64,000 nucleotides of DNA, from contig NZ_JAMGZJ010000073.1 in NCBI RefSeq assembly GCF_025564085.1, forward strand, positions 161,594 to 225,593, read 5' to 3'. Below are positions 19,613-27,961 of this stretch, one piece after another. This DNA comes from Silvania confinis. Its GTDB lineage: Bacteria; Pseudomonadota; Gammaproteobacteria; Enterobacterales; Enterobacteriaceae. The translations under genes were made by a program, and so were the position numbers. The notes beneath the pieces were generated by a model. The model did no database searches. It was not told where the DNA came from and saw only the letters and a list, made by a program, of their open reading frames with translations. The stretch's first letter is position 1. Each line of letters begins with the position of its first letter.

Positions 19613-20959
19613 TTACAGAGGGTCTTTGGTTAAATCCCGTTTAGAGGTTTCCGGTGCACGCCATGCCGCATAGGCGGCCACCAGCGCAGCAATCACTACG
19701 TAGCTGGCCACCAGCGTCCAGTCATTGTTGTCGAGCGCGGTTAAGCCCTTGGCGATAAACGGCGTAAAGCCCCCCGCCACAATCGCACCCAACTGCGCAC
19801 CAATCGACGCCCCGCTGTAGCGCACTTTCGGGCCGAACATCTCGGTAAAGAAGGACGGTTGCACCGCGTTAATGGAGTTGTGGGCGATGTTAATCAGCAG
19901 CACATAGCCGAGCACCATCAGCACAAAGGATCCGCTTTCCAGCAGCCAGAAGAACGGGAAGGCCATCGCCGCCGCAAACAACGCGCCGAAGATGTACACC
20001 GGTCGGCGGCCCACTTTGTCGGACAGGGCACCAAACAGCGCATGCATCGGGAAGGCCAGTACGCAGGTCATCATCACCACGCCGAGCATGGTCTGTTTTT
20101 CGATCCCTAAAGTACCCGTCGCATAGGAGACGGCAAACACCGTACACATAAAGAACGGTACGCTTTCCGCAAAGCGCAGCAGCATGATCAACACAATGCT
20201 GCGCCACTGGGTACGCAGTACCTTCACCACCGGGCTTTCTTCTTTTTTAGCTTGTTTACTTTGCGCTTCGCGACGACGCACTTCCTGGAACACGGGGGTT
20301 TCATCGAGCCGACGACGCATATACAGGCCAACCAGAACCAGCACCACGCTCAGCATAAACGGAATGCGCCATCCCCAGGAGAACAGCTGCTCATCGGGCA
20401 ACATCATCACCAGCGCGAAAATGCCCGTCGCCAGCAGTTGGCCAGAGAAGCCGCCGGTCTGTGGAATTGCACCGAGCAGGCCACGACGATTAGCGGGTAC
20501 GCTTTCGACCACCATCAGCATCGCACCGCCCCACTCCCCACCGACCAGGAAGCCCTGGATAAAGCGCAGGATCACCAGCATCACCGGGGCCCAGATCCCA
20601 ATCATGTCGTAGGAAGGCAGGCAACCAATCAGGAAGGTCGCGGTTCCCATCCCGCCGAGGGTAATCAGCAGCGTAATTTTACGCCCCAGCGTATCGCCCA
20701 TATGACCAAAAAAGATGCCGCCCAGCGGACGCGCAATAAAGCCGACGCCAAAGGTGGCAAACGAGGCAAGAATACCGACCATCGGGCTGACGGTCGGGAA
20801 AAAGACCTTGCTGAAAATCAGCGCGCTCGCCAGGCCATACAGCAGAAAATCATAAAATTCGATGCTGTTACCGATCCAGCTTGAAACCACCACCCGACGA
20901 ATACTCGCTTTATCGAGTACCGCCTTTTGCGTGACCGGCATATCAAGAGTGACTGACAT
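19613..20959 (-). CDS. MHS-family MFS transporter
   Basis: 448-residue metabolite:H+ symporter-type MFS protein (ShiA/ProP/KgtP group): WIGNSIEFYDFLLYGLASAL start, RPLGGIFFGHMGDTLGRK signature in loop 2-3, GGEWGGAMLMVVES in helix 5 and twelve membrane segments. The family takes up small carboxylates, osmolytes or sugar acids. It lies 196 bases after the aldolase gene in the same direction; the genomic context suggests the same substrate route as the kinase, isomerase and aldolase genes. Confidence 0.88.
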   Translation of the reverse strand: MSVTLDMPVTQKAVLDKASIRRVVVSSWIGNSIEFYDFLLYGLASALIFSKVFFPTVSPMVGILASFATFGVGFIARPLGGIFFGHMGDTLGRKITLLITLGGMGTATFLIGCLPSYDMIGIWAPVMLVILRFIQGFLVGGEWGGAMLMVVESVPANRRGLLGAIPQTGGFSGQLLATGIFALVMMLPDEQLFSWGWRIPFMLSVVLVLVGLYMRRRLDETPVFQEVRRREAQSKQAKKEESPVVKVLRTQWRSIVLIMLLRFAESVPFFMCTVFAVSYATGTLGIEKQTMLGVVMMTCVLAFPMHALFGALSDKVGRRPVYIFGALFAAAMAFPFFWLLESGSFVLMVLGYVLLINIAHNSINAVQPSFFTEMFGPKVRYSGASIGAQLGAIVAGGFTPFIAKGLTALDNNDWTLVASYVVIAALVAAYAAWRAPETSKRDLTKDPL

Positions 20960-21155
20960 AATATTAACCTCATGGGTTTCATCAGAGTGCGTGGCGCAGT
21001 CCGACGTCGCCTGCCATTACGCTGGCAGACGAAAGTTGTAGGGTGCTGGATACATGTTTTTATTTTTCAGTTACTGCGTCATCGTGACCGATGACCTTTT
21101 GCTGCACGCTCGTTAATCCATTAAGGGGCGTTAAACGCACAAAATCTTCTTTAAT

Positions 21156-22094
21156 TCAAAGTGATAACTGTTTTTTCAACGCGTCGCCGAGACGCATCAT
21201 ACTGTTAATGGCCTCTGGATAAAAACTTGCCGCGTACGACTGGCTACTTCTCGACCGACAGGCGTAAGCGCTGAAGTTACCAATTTGCTGCTGCCAGAAC
21301 TTGGCGCACACCGGGTAGTCCAGATTTTCGGCCAGCGCTGCGGTGGATAAGTAATCTGCCAGCAGCTCGGCTTTGTGCGGTTCCTGGCGCCAGTTTTCAA
21401 ACAGCCAGACGTACAGCTCGGGGTGGAAATTGGCCATCACGCCGCTGTAGGCCTGACAGCCTGCGCGCAGCGAGGCCAGCAGCGTCTGGCTGTTGGCGTT
21501 GGCCAGATGCAGGCGGCTGCCTTCGCTCAGGCGCAGGCGGCGCTCCATCACCGGCAATGCACAGCTGGTGTCTTTGATAAAGGTGTAGCGACCGCTACTG
21601 GCACACCAGGCAATCACCTCATCCGATAACAGCCGCTTATAGGGATACGGGCATTCATAAATGCCGAGGTCGATGCGCGCCGGCAGAGCGGCGGTGAGCT
21701 GCTGCAAACCGCTCAACACCTGCGCATCGCTCTCGTCGGCCTGCGCAAGCCGGTTGCTGATCAGGATCAAACCGTCGATCCCGGTCTGGGTCATCGCTGT
21801 TAGCTGTTCAATCTGCTGGCTGGTACCCGTCGCGGTATGCCCCGATGCCACCACCGGCACACGCCCCTCGACCCGCTCAACGATAAACTGCACCACTTTG
21901 CGGGCTTCATCGTCGCTTAAAAAGAACATCTCGCTCGACTGGCAGGCTGCGAACAACCCGTGAACCCCGGCATTCAGATACCACTGAACCAGTTTCTCCA
22001 GCGCGGGCCAGTCGATTTCTCGCCGTTCGTTAAACGGGGTCAGCATCACCGGCCAGACGCCGGTATATTTATTGGCTTCAGTACGTTCTTGCAT
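21156..22094 (-). CDS. DapA-family aldolase (dihydrodipicolinate synthase-like)
   Basis: 312-residue class I aldolase of the DHDPS/N-acetylneuraminate lyase family. Schiff-base lysine in FIKDTS. The Tyr motif appears as YECPYPYK instead of YNxPxxTG, and the GTTGE substrate loop is replaced by ACQSSE, so it is not a true dihydrodipicolinate synthase. Relatives cleave 2-keto-3-deoxy sugar acids to pyruvate and an aldehyde; the exact substrate is unknown. The start at 22094 has AAGGTGAG upstream. It lies ten bases after the isomerase-like gene, clearly in one operon. Confidence 0.82.
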   Translation of the reverse strand: MQERTEANKYTGVWPVMLTPFNERREIDWPALEKLVQWYLNAGVHGLFAACQSSEMFFLSDDEARKVVQFIVERVEGRVPVVASGHTATGTSQQIEQLTAMTQTGIDGLILISNRLAQADESDAQVLSGLQQLTAALPARIDLGIYECPYPYKRLLSDEVIAWCASSGRYTFIKDTSCALPVMERRLRLSEGSRLHLANANSQTLLASLRAGCQAYSGVMANFHPELYVWLFENWRQEPHKAELLADYLSTAALAENLDYPVCAKFWQQQIGNFSAYACRSRSSQSYAASFYPEAINSMMRLGDALKKQLSL

Positions 22095-22104
22095 GCTCTC
22101 ACCT

Positions 22105-23751
22105 TTACAGTAATTTGATGGCATCGCCCGCAACCCACACGCGGATCCCCTGGGTTAGCGACTGGGCGACAAACGCCCGGAAAATCGTCTCCAGATGTTC
22201 CTCATCGACGTACGCCACCGTCAGGTGGTTACTCTGATGCCCGGCCATCAGGGCATCGCGGCTCACGCCATCCAGCACCGCGTTCAGCAGCGGCCATTCA
22301 TAGTTAGTGGCGCGACGGCGGCGTTCAAACTCCGCCGACGGCAGTTCAACGGCATGCCCGGTGCCGATGTGCATCATCACCTCAGTGCCCTCATAGTGTG
22401 CGCGGGCCCAGATAAAGCGCCCCGCTTTGCCCTGTCCGGCGATGGTGGAACCGCCCGCCGGGAAGAACATGGCAGGTTGACGATAACCGGTCGCCCCGGC
22501 AATTCCCCCTTTCAGGTGGGCAAACGGCACGGCGCCGGAGATCTCCAGATCCCAGTAGAAGGTTCCCTGATAGTCACTGCCCCAGCGGATATCGTGCAGA
22601 GTGGTTTCTGCGGGTTGCCCGAACGCCTCCAGCAGCCGCCACAGCATGGTCTGCGGGATCGCCGTGCCCATATCCACCTCGTTAATACAAGGAATGGCTT
22701 TGTCGGGCCAGATAATGTCACCCTGCTCATCCGGGATCGGGAAGCGATCGGCATTGCCGATTGCCCCCTCGGCAAAGTCAGAGGCGGCACAGCTGTCTTT
22801 CAGCCCCTGCTGATACTGCACGCCGACGGCCGACAGGCCAAAGCGCTTCACAAAGCGCGCCATGGCGATCATCATCGCGCACTGCTCCAGCACCTGTTCG
22901 CGGGTCAATTCGCTGGCACCGTCGCTGCCAAAACGGAACTGCATCCCGCGCTCCTCATACCAGCGCAGGCACGCTTCGCGCAGCGCCGGTGGCACTTTCT
23001 GCATCTCCACCAGCAGGGCCGACTGGGATAACGACTCCACCGGCATCCCGACCTTGACCATCGCCTGCTGCGGGAACACCCCGTTAATCATCCCCATGCA
23101 GAAGGTGTCGAACAGGCCGACGATAGCTTTGTGCTGCAGAATATACTCGCCCACCTGCCGCCCCTGCTGCCCGGCTTCGGTAGCCATCACCGCATGGGTC
23201 GCCGCGACCGGGTGCAGGTAGTTAAGGGCATGATTCACCGCGCCATCACGCAGCCAGGTCGCCAGCTTTTGCTCAAACATCGGGTCGTCAAAATTCTCCG
23301 ACCACAGGCGGGAGTAGTTTTTGCCGAGGCTGGTTAAACTGCCCGCCATGCACAGCATCCCGACCAGACCGGGCCAGGTGCCGTCGAAATTCGCCAGCAG
23401 CAATACCGGGCCGCGATGATGTACCAGCGACGGCGCGATATGGTGCGAATACTGCCAGGCGGTGAGCAGGACAATCAGCGGCGCGTCAGGATCGATGGCC
23501 GCAAACAGGTCGCTGCCCTCGCGCTGACTGCTGATAAAACCATGCCCGCGTTCGGCATTCACGGGATGGGCGCGACGCATGCGATAGCCGTGGCGCTCCA
23601 GCGCCGCCTGCAGCTTCTGCTCAAATTTTTGCTGTACCGGCCAGCAGGCCAGATTGGCAGACTCGCGCAGATCGGCGTTGGTGACCATCAGGATCTCGTG
23701 GTCCTGAGCCACGACAGGCGTGGGTGCCGCCGGTAAATTCAGTGTCAGCAT
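22105..23751 (-). CDS. FucI/AraA-type sugar isomerase-like protein
   Basis: 548 residues resembling the L-fucose/L-arabinose isomerase superfamily. Possible metal ligands: Glu in NEVDMGT, Asp in WGSDYQGT and His in GTGHAVEL. The C-terminal part has the FAGQSLTQGI-like end of isomerase folds (here FVAQSLTQGI). The ATG at 23751 (MLTLNLP) has AAGGAA seven bases upstream; the open frame runs 98 codons further only because it overlaps the kinase gene in another frame. It would interconvert an aldose and a ketose before the kinase; the substrate is not known. Confidence 0.65.
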   Translation of the reverse strand: MLTLNLPAAPTPVVAQDHEILMVTNADLRESANLACWPVQQKFEQKLQAALERHGYRMRRAHPVNAERGHGFISSQREGSDLFAAIDPDAPLIVLLTAWQYSHHIAPSLVHHRGPVLLLANFDGTWPGLVGMLCMAGSLTSLGKNYSRLWSENFDDPMFEQKLATWLRDGAVNHALNYLHPVAATHAVMATEAGQQGRQVGEYILQHKAIVGLFDTFCMGMINGVFPQQAMVKVGMPVESLSQSALLVEMQKVPPALREACLRWYEERGMQFRFGSDGASELTREQVLEQCAMMIAMARFVKRFGLSAVGVQYQQGLKDSCAASDFAEGAIGNADRFPIPDEQGDIIWPDKAIPCINEVDMGTAIPQTMLWRLLEAFGQPAETTLHDIRWGSDYQGTFYWDLEISGAVPFAHLKGGIAGATGYRQPAMFFPAGGSTIAGQGKAGRFIWARAHYEGTEVMMHIGTGHAVELPSAEFERRRRATNYEWPLLNAVLDGVSRDALMAGHQSNHLTVAYVDEEHLETIFRAFVAQSLTQGIRVWVAGDAIKLL

Positions 23752-23771
23752 ATTCAGTTCCTTCATCGTTG

Positions 23772-25364
23772 TTATTTGACCCATTTGTGCATCGCCTGCT
23801 GCGCCTGCTGCTGCGGGTGATACATCTCCAGATAAACCTGATACTTCGCCTGGTGAAAATCCGCCGTCGCGGGATCGGCCCTGACAACCCCACCGGATCG
23901 CACCATCGCATCGGCCGCCAACGGCAGCGTGGCGTATTGCCCGCAGGCCACCGCCCCCATCAGCGCGGCCCCCAGCGTGACGGCGTCTTCTTCGGCGCTC
24001 AGGGCGATATCGCATCCGGTGATATTGGCGTACTCGCGCAGCCACAGCGGGTTTTTGGTCGCGCCCCCGCAGGCGGTGATCCGTTGAATATCGTGTCCGG
24101 CGTCACGCAGGGTATCGATAATGTGTCGGGTGCCGTAGGCGATGGCCTGCAGGGTCGCCAGATACAGCCGGGCCAGCCCATCCTGGCCGGATTCCAGCGT
24201 CAGGCCGCTGACGACACCCCGGGCAAACGGATTAGCCCGGGGCGAGCGATTTCCGTGGTGATCGGCCAGCACGTGCAGCTGCGCGGTCGGCCAGGCTTCG
24301 CGCGCTTCCAGCGCCGCCACCCACTGGTTGAGGACGGTATACACGCTCTCCCCCAGCACGGTCGCCTGCGCCTGCAGTTTCGGCCAGAGGGCGCTCTGGC
24401 GAAGGGTCCACTCCACCAGCGCCCCCGCTGCACTCTGCCCGCCCTCGTTCAGCCAGCGATCCGGCAGCATCGCCCCCCAGTACGGGCCCCATACCCCGGG
24501 CACCATTACCGCCTCAGGGCTGACCAACATATGGCAATTCGAGGTACCGCTAATCAACGCCAGATTGCCCGCCGAGTTCGACGCCACCAGCGCCAGACCG
24601 CCCGCATGGGCATCAATCATGCCGCTGGAGACGATCACGGCCTCCGGGAGGCCAAATGCTGCCGCTGTGGCGGCATTCAGCGTTCCGGCACGAACGCCGG
24701 GGGCTAACACGCTGGCCGGGATCTTGCCCGGCAGTTCATCCAGCCCCACCGCCGCCAGCAGCGTATGGCTGAAGCTGGCTTTGTGCGCCAGATAATTCCA
24801 TTTGCAGGCCAGGGTGCAGACGCTGGCGACATCGGCTCCGGTCGCCCGCCACACCAGATAATCGGCCAGATCGAACAACCGCCAGGCGCGCTGGTAGCGC
24901 TCGGGAAAGTGCCGTTTCAGCCACAGCACTTTCGGCAGCTCCATTTCAACGCTCACCTCACCGCCCACATAGCGCAGGGCCTCATCGCCGGTGGCGTTAA
25001 TGTCGAGGGTCTCCTCGGTGGCACGGTGATCCATCCACATGATGATGTCCCGCTCGGCTTCACCCTGCTCTGCGACAGAAATCCCGCGCCCTTCGCGGTC
25101 CACCACCACCAGCGAGCAGGTCGCGTCAAAACCGATACTGCACACCGCCTGAGCAGGGATCGCCGCATCCGCTATCGCCTCGCGTACCGATTCGCATACC
25201 GCCTGCCAGATATCCTCTGACGACTGTTCGACAAAATTCGCCCGCGAAGAGAACTGCTGAATGGGGCGAACGGCGAACGCCCGTCGCTGACCTCTGCGGT
25301 CAAAAATCCCGGCTCTGACGCTGGCGGAACCCACATCAATGCCAATGAAAAATGGTTCGTTCAT
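23772..25364 (-). CDS. FGGY-family carbohydrate (pentulose) kinase
   Basis: 530-residue ATP-dependent sugar kinase. N-terminal FGGY domain: IGIDVGSASVRAGIFD phosphate-binding loop, and MWMDHRA, which carries the catalytic Asp region. C-terminal domain: SGTSNCHM, GGATKNPLWLREYANITG and EEDAVTLGAALMGA, which form the second nucleotide-binding half. It resembles the ribulokinase/D-ribulose kinase branch. It is the first gene of the operon, with a perfect palindrome 17 bases upstream of its start. Probably phosphorylates a ketopentose or related ketose. Confidence 0.88.
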   Translation of the reverse strand: MNEPFFIGIDVGSASVRAGIFDRRGQRRAFAVRPIQQFSSRANFVEQSSEDIWQAVCESVREAIADAAIPAQAVCSIGFDATCSLVVVDREGRGISVAEQGEAERDIIMWMDHRATEETLDINATGDEALRYVGGEVSVEMELPKVLWLKRHFPERYQRAWRLFDLADYLVWRATGADVASVCTLACKWNYLAHKASFSHTLLAAVGLDELPGKIPASVLAPGVRAGTLNAATAAAFGLPEAVIVSSGMIDAHAGGLALVASNSAGNLALISGTSNCHMLVSPEAVMVPGVWGPYWGAMLPDRWLNEGGQSAAGALVEWTLRQSALWPKLQAQATVLGESVYTVLNQWVAALEAREAWPTAQLHVLADHHGNRSPRANPFARGVVSGLTLESGQDGLARLYLATLQAIAYGTRHIIDTLRDAGHDIQRITACGGATKNPLWLREYANITGCDIALSAEEDAVTLGAALMGAVACGQYATLPLAADAMVRSGGVVRADPATADFHQAKYQVYLEMYHPQQQAQQAMHKWVK

Positions 25365-25380
25365 GATGCTAACCCTGAAA

Positions 25381-25396
25381 GCTAACTCGAGTTAGC
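25381..25396. promoter_or_regulatory. Perfect 16-bp palindrome, probable LacI-family operator
   Basis: GCTAACTCGAGTTAGC with a CG centre, the form typical of LacI/GalR operators. It starts 17 bases upstream of the kinase ATG, so a bound repressor would block initiation or early elongation of the operon. The likely binder is the LacI-family protein at 18487-19494. Confidence 0.7.
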
Positions 25397-25542
25397 AATT
25401 TAGATGCAGCCCATCCGCGCGACAAAGACTTTGCGTGGATTATGTGATGGCGTTCATGATCAATAATTTATGTGAATGTTTATAAAGGGGAATATTTTGG
25501 AGCTGCAGCCTGAAGGGTGAAAATCGCGTAGTGCTTCTGGAA

Positions 25543-25578
25543 TTGCCCGGCGGCGCTTCGCTTGCACGGGCCTACAAA
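25543..25578 (-). repeat. REP-like palindromic element
   Basis: Minus-strand TTTGTAGGCCCGTGCAAGCGAAGCGC followed by CGCCGGGCAA, an imperfect hairpin. It pairs in inverted orientation with the copy at 25606-25640 (BIME-like). Confidence 0.75.
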
Positions 25579-25605
25579 TACCCAATAATACTTTGATATA
25601 AAAGG

Positions 25606-25640
25606 TTTTGTAGGCTGGGTAAGCGCAGCGCCACCCGGCA
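25606..25640 (+). repeat. REP-like palindromic element
   Basis: TTTTGTAGGCTGGGTAAGCG followed by CAGCGCCACCCGGCA. It faces the copy at 25543-25578; together they lie between the sugar-kinase control region and the 3' end of the ftrA-like gene. Confidence 0.75.
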
Positions 25641-25658
25641 GAAATATGGGCGCAAACG

Positions 25659-26630
25659 TCAAGCCGACTTCGCCCCAGGTTCTGCAAATCGTTTCCGGTA
25701 TGCCGCCGGCGTGGTTGTAAAATGGTGTTTAAAGTGATGACGCAGCGTCGCCACGCTGCCGAACCCAGCCAGCTCCGCGATCCGCTCAAGCGATAACGCA
25801 CTGTTTTCCAGTAAATCCTGACAGCGCGCCAGACGGGCGTTGAGTAACCACTGAGCCGGGGTGCTGCCGGTGGTGGCGGCAAAACGGCGTAAGAAGGTGC
25901 GCGGGCTCATGCCGACAAACGCCGCCAGCGAGGCAACGCTGTGCGGGGCGGCGAGATGGGTATGCAGATGATCAAACAGCGATCCGAGGCGATGCCCCTC
26001 GTAGGCAACGGGAACGGCCTGCTGGATAAACTGGGCTTGCCCGCCATCGCGATGCGGGGACACAACCAGCCGACGCGCCACCTGATTTGCCGCCACCGAG
26101 CCATAGTCCCGGCGGACCAGATGCAGGCACAGGTCGATACCCGCAGCGCTCCCTGCGGAAGTCAGCACGTCGCCGTTATCGATATACAGCACGTCCGGCG
26201 TGACCTGAATGGCCGGGTAACGCTGCTGCAGTAAGTCGGTATAGCGCCAGTGAGTGGTGGCCTGTCGATGGTCGAGCAATCCGGCGGCGGCCAGCACAAA
26301 CACCCCGGAGCAGATCGACATCACCCGCGCCCCCCGCTGATGCGCCGCCACCAGCCGGTGGCAAAGCGCGGCGGGCACCGGCGTCTCCGCGCCTCGCCAG
26401 CCGGGCACCACGATGGTTCCGGCCTGATCCAGCAGCTCCAGGCCACCATCAACCACCAGCCGGACGCCGCCCGTAGCACACAACTCCCCCTGATCCACGC
26501 CCGCGACCGCAAAGCGATACCAGTTCTCGCCCATTTCAGGGCGCGCCAGGCCAAAAATTTCGACGGCCACGCCGAATTCAAAGGTGCATAAGCCGTCATA
26601 GGCCAGCACCACTACCAGAGGATTGTTCAC
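25659..26630 (-). CDS. ftrA: GlxA/FtrA-family regulator (DJ-1-like domain plus AraC HTH)
   Basis: 323 residues. N-terminal DJ-1/PfpI amidotransferase-like domain (VVVLAYDGLCTFEFGVAVEIF, VMSICSGVFVLAAAGLL with the elbow cysteine) and C-terminal AraC double HTH from ~215 (VASLAAFVGMSPRTFLRRF; LERIAELAGFGSVATLRHHF). The paired rhodanese gene diverges from it, the arrangement usual for FtrA. It probably controls that gene; the signal is unknown. Confidence 0.87.
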   Translation of the reverse strand: MNNPLVVVLAYDGLCTFEFGVAVEIFGLARPEMGENWYRFAVAGVDQGELCATGGVRLVVDGGLELLDQAGTIVVPGWRGAETPVPAALCHRLVAAHQRGARVMSICSGVFVLAAAGLLDHRQATTHWRYTDLLQQRYPAIQVTPDVLYIDNGDVLTSAGSAAGIDLCLHLVRRDYGSVAANQVARRLVVSPHRDGGQAQFIQQAVPVAYEGHRLGSLFDHLHTHLAAPHSVASLAAFVGMSPRTFLRRFAATTGSTPAQWLLNARLARCQDLLENSALSLERIAELAGFGSVATLRHHFKHHFTTTPAAYRKRFAEPGAKSA

Positions 26631-26740
26631 CGCCGCACCCGCGTTATTTTGTCATGATCTTGATGGTATATGGCATTTCTGCCAGCTGTCAAAACCACAC
26701 CGCGCCCCTAGAGTAAAGACTCAATCTACAAGGAGAGAAT

Positions 26741-27136
26741 ATGAGCTACGTAATTGATTATCCTGCCGCTGATGCCGATCGCGCTGCTGCGCACTTTTTA
26801 CAACGACTGAGTGTGGAAACGGATTGCGACGATGTGCACAGTGCCATCAAAAACGGCGACATGGATTTTGTGCTGCTGCACGTGGTGGGCAGCCCGCAGG
26901 CGTTTGCCCGCCGTCATATTCCGGGGGCCCTCCACCTGCGCCATCGGGATATCGACGCGCACCGCATGGCGGCGTGGCCCGCCGGGACTCTGTTTGTGGT
27001 CTACTGCGCCGGGCCACACTGCAACGGTGCCGATCGGGCGGCGCTCAAGCTGGCGCAGCTGGGCCTTCCGGTCAAAATCATGATCGGCGGTCTGACCGGC
27101 TGGGCCGACGAGGGTTTTGCGTTTAACGCGGCCTAA
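26741..27136 (+). CDS. Single-domain rhodanese-like sulfurtransferase
   Basis: 131-residue cytoplasmic rhodanese domain. Active-site loop Y-C89-A-G-P-H-C with the catalytic Cys89; HIPGALHLRH is the conserved substrate-side motif and GGLTGWADEGF the C-terminal motif. It would transfer sulfane sulfur, donor and acceptor unknown. Divergent from ftrA, its probable regulator. An AAGGAGAG ribosome site precedes the ATG. Confidence 0.92.
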   Translation: MSYVIDYPAADADRAAAHFLQRLSVETDCDDVHSAIKNGDMDFVLLHVVGSPQAFARRHIPGALHLRHRDIDAHRMAAWPAGTLFVVYCAGPHCNGADRAALKLAQLGLPVKIMIGGLTGWADEGFAFNAA

Positions 27137-27244
27137 GGCGGCGCGCGTTTGCGCCTGACAAATCGGCTGTTTCGGTTTACCCTGGCATACCGGCCAGGCG
27201 CGTAGCGTCTGACCGGGCACTCAATAACGATTAAGGAGTTTGCA

Positions 27245-27748
27245 ATGTCACTGTATAGCGAAACAAAAGCACAGTTCATCCATGGGCTGCATAACCTGAG
27301 CGCGATCCTCGAAAAAGCGCGCATCTGGGCGCAAGAAAACGGCACCACCGAAAGTGCATTGCTGGAAGCAAAACTGGCGGACGATATGTTCCCGCTGGTG
27401 CGTCAGGTGCAGGTGACCTGCGATATGGCGAAGCGCGGTGTGGCCCGTCTGGCCGATATCGACGCCCCGGTGATGGAAGATAACGAGAGCACAATTGAGC
27501 AGTTACAGACCCGGATCGCCACCACCCTCACGTGGTTAGAATCGGTGGCTGATGCGCAGCTTGACGGTGACGATGAGCGCCCGATCATGGTGAAAGCGCG
27601 TGAACATGAACTGCATTTCACAGCCCGTAGCTTTGTCTTCTCCTTCGCCGTGCCAAATTTCTATTTCCATTTCACCACCGCTTACGACATTTTGCGTCAG
27701 GCAGGCGTACCGCTTGGAAAACGTGACTTCTTAGGCAAGATTAACTGA
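27245..27748 (+). CDS. DUF1993 family protein
   Basis: 167-residue, mostly helical protein of the DUF1993 family, recognisable by FPLVRQVQVTCDMAKRGVARL and FSFAVPNFYFHFTTAYDILRQAGVPLGKRDFLG. The fold resembles DinB-like four-helix bundles. TAAGGAGTTT precedes the start. It stands alone between the rhodanese and YdeP-type genes. Function not known. Confidence 0.85.
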   Translation: MSLYSETKAQFIHGLHNLSAILEKARIWAQENGTTESALLEAKLADDMFPLVRQVQVTCDMAKRGVARLADIDAPVMEDNESTIEQLQTRIATTLTWLESVADAQLDGDDERPIMVKAREHELHFTARSFVFSFAVPNFYFHFTTAYDILRQAGVPLGKRDFLGKIN

Positions 27749-27961
27749 TCCTGCACCGGCCATGACCTCCCTGTCAGGGCCGACATTGGCCTTATCTACC
27801 CGTCGCCGGATACTGGGTGTGTGCCGGAATATCCACCGCCTGGCGGCCCGGGATCGGGTGGCAGGGGGAATTGCCTGACGAGCTTGTGCCACACTCAAAG
27901 GAAGCGTCATTACTGCTGGCTGAAATCAGCCGCCACCCCGATACCCCCCACAGGAGCATTC

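Noticed and set aside
21156..22094. dapA (dihydrodipicolinate synthase)
   Set aside because: Substrate loop and Tyr motif differ from DapA and the gene sits in a sugar operon; only the family, not the function, is supported.
22195..23031. 278-codon plus-strand frame opposite the isomerase-like gene
   Set aside because: Low-complexity His/Arg/Gly-rich translation and no ribosome site; explained by the codon bias of the minus-strand gene.
23752..24045. N-terminal extension of the isomerase-like protein
   Set aside because: These 98 codons overlap the kinase gene in another frame and encode an Arg-rich stretch; AAGGAA before 23751 marks the real start.
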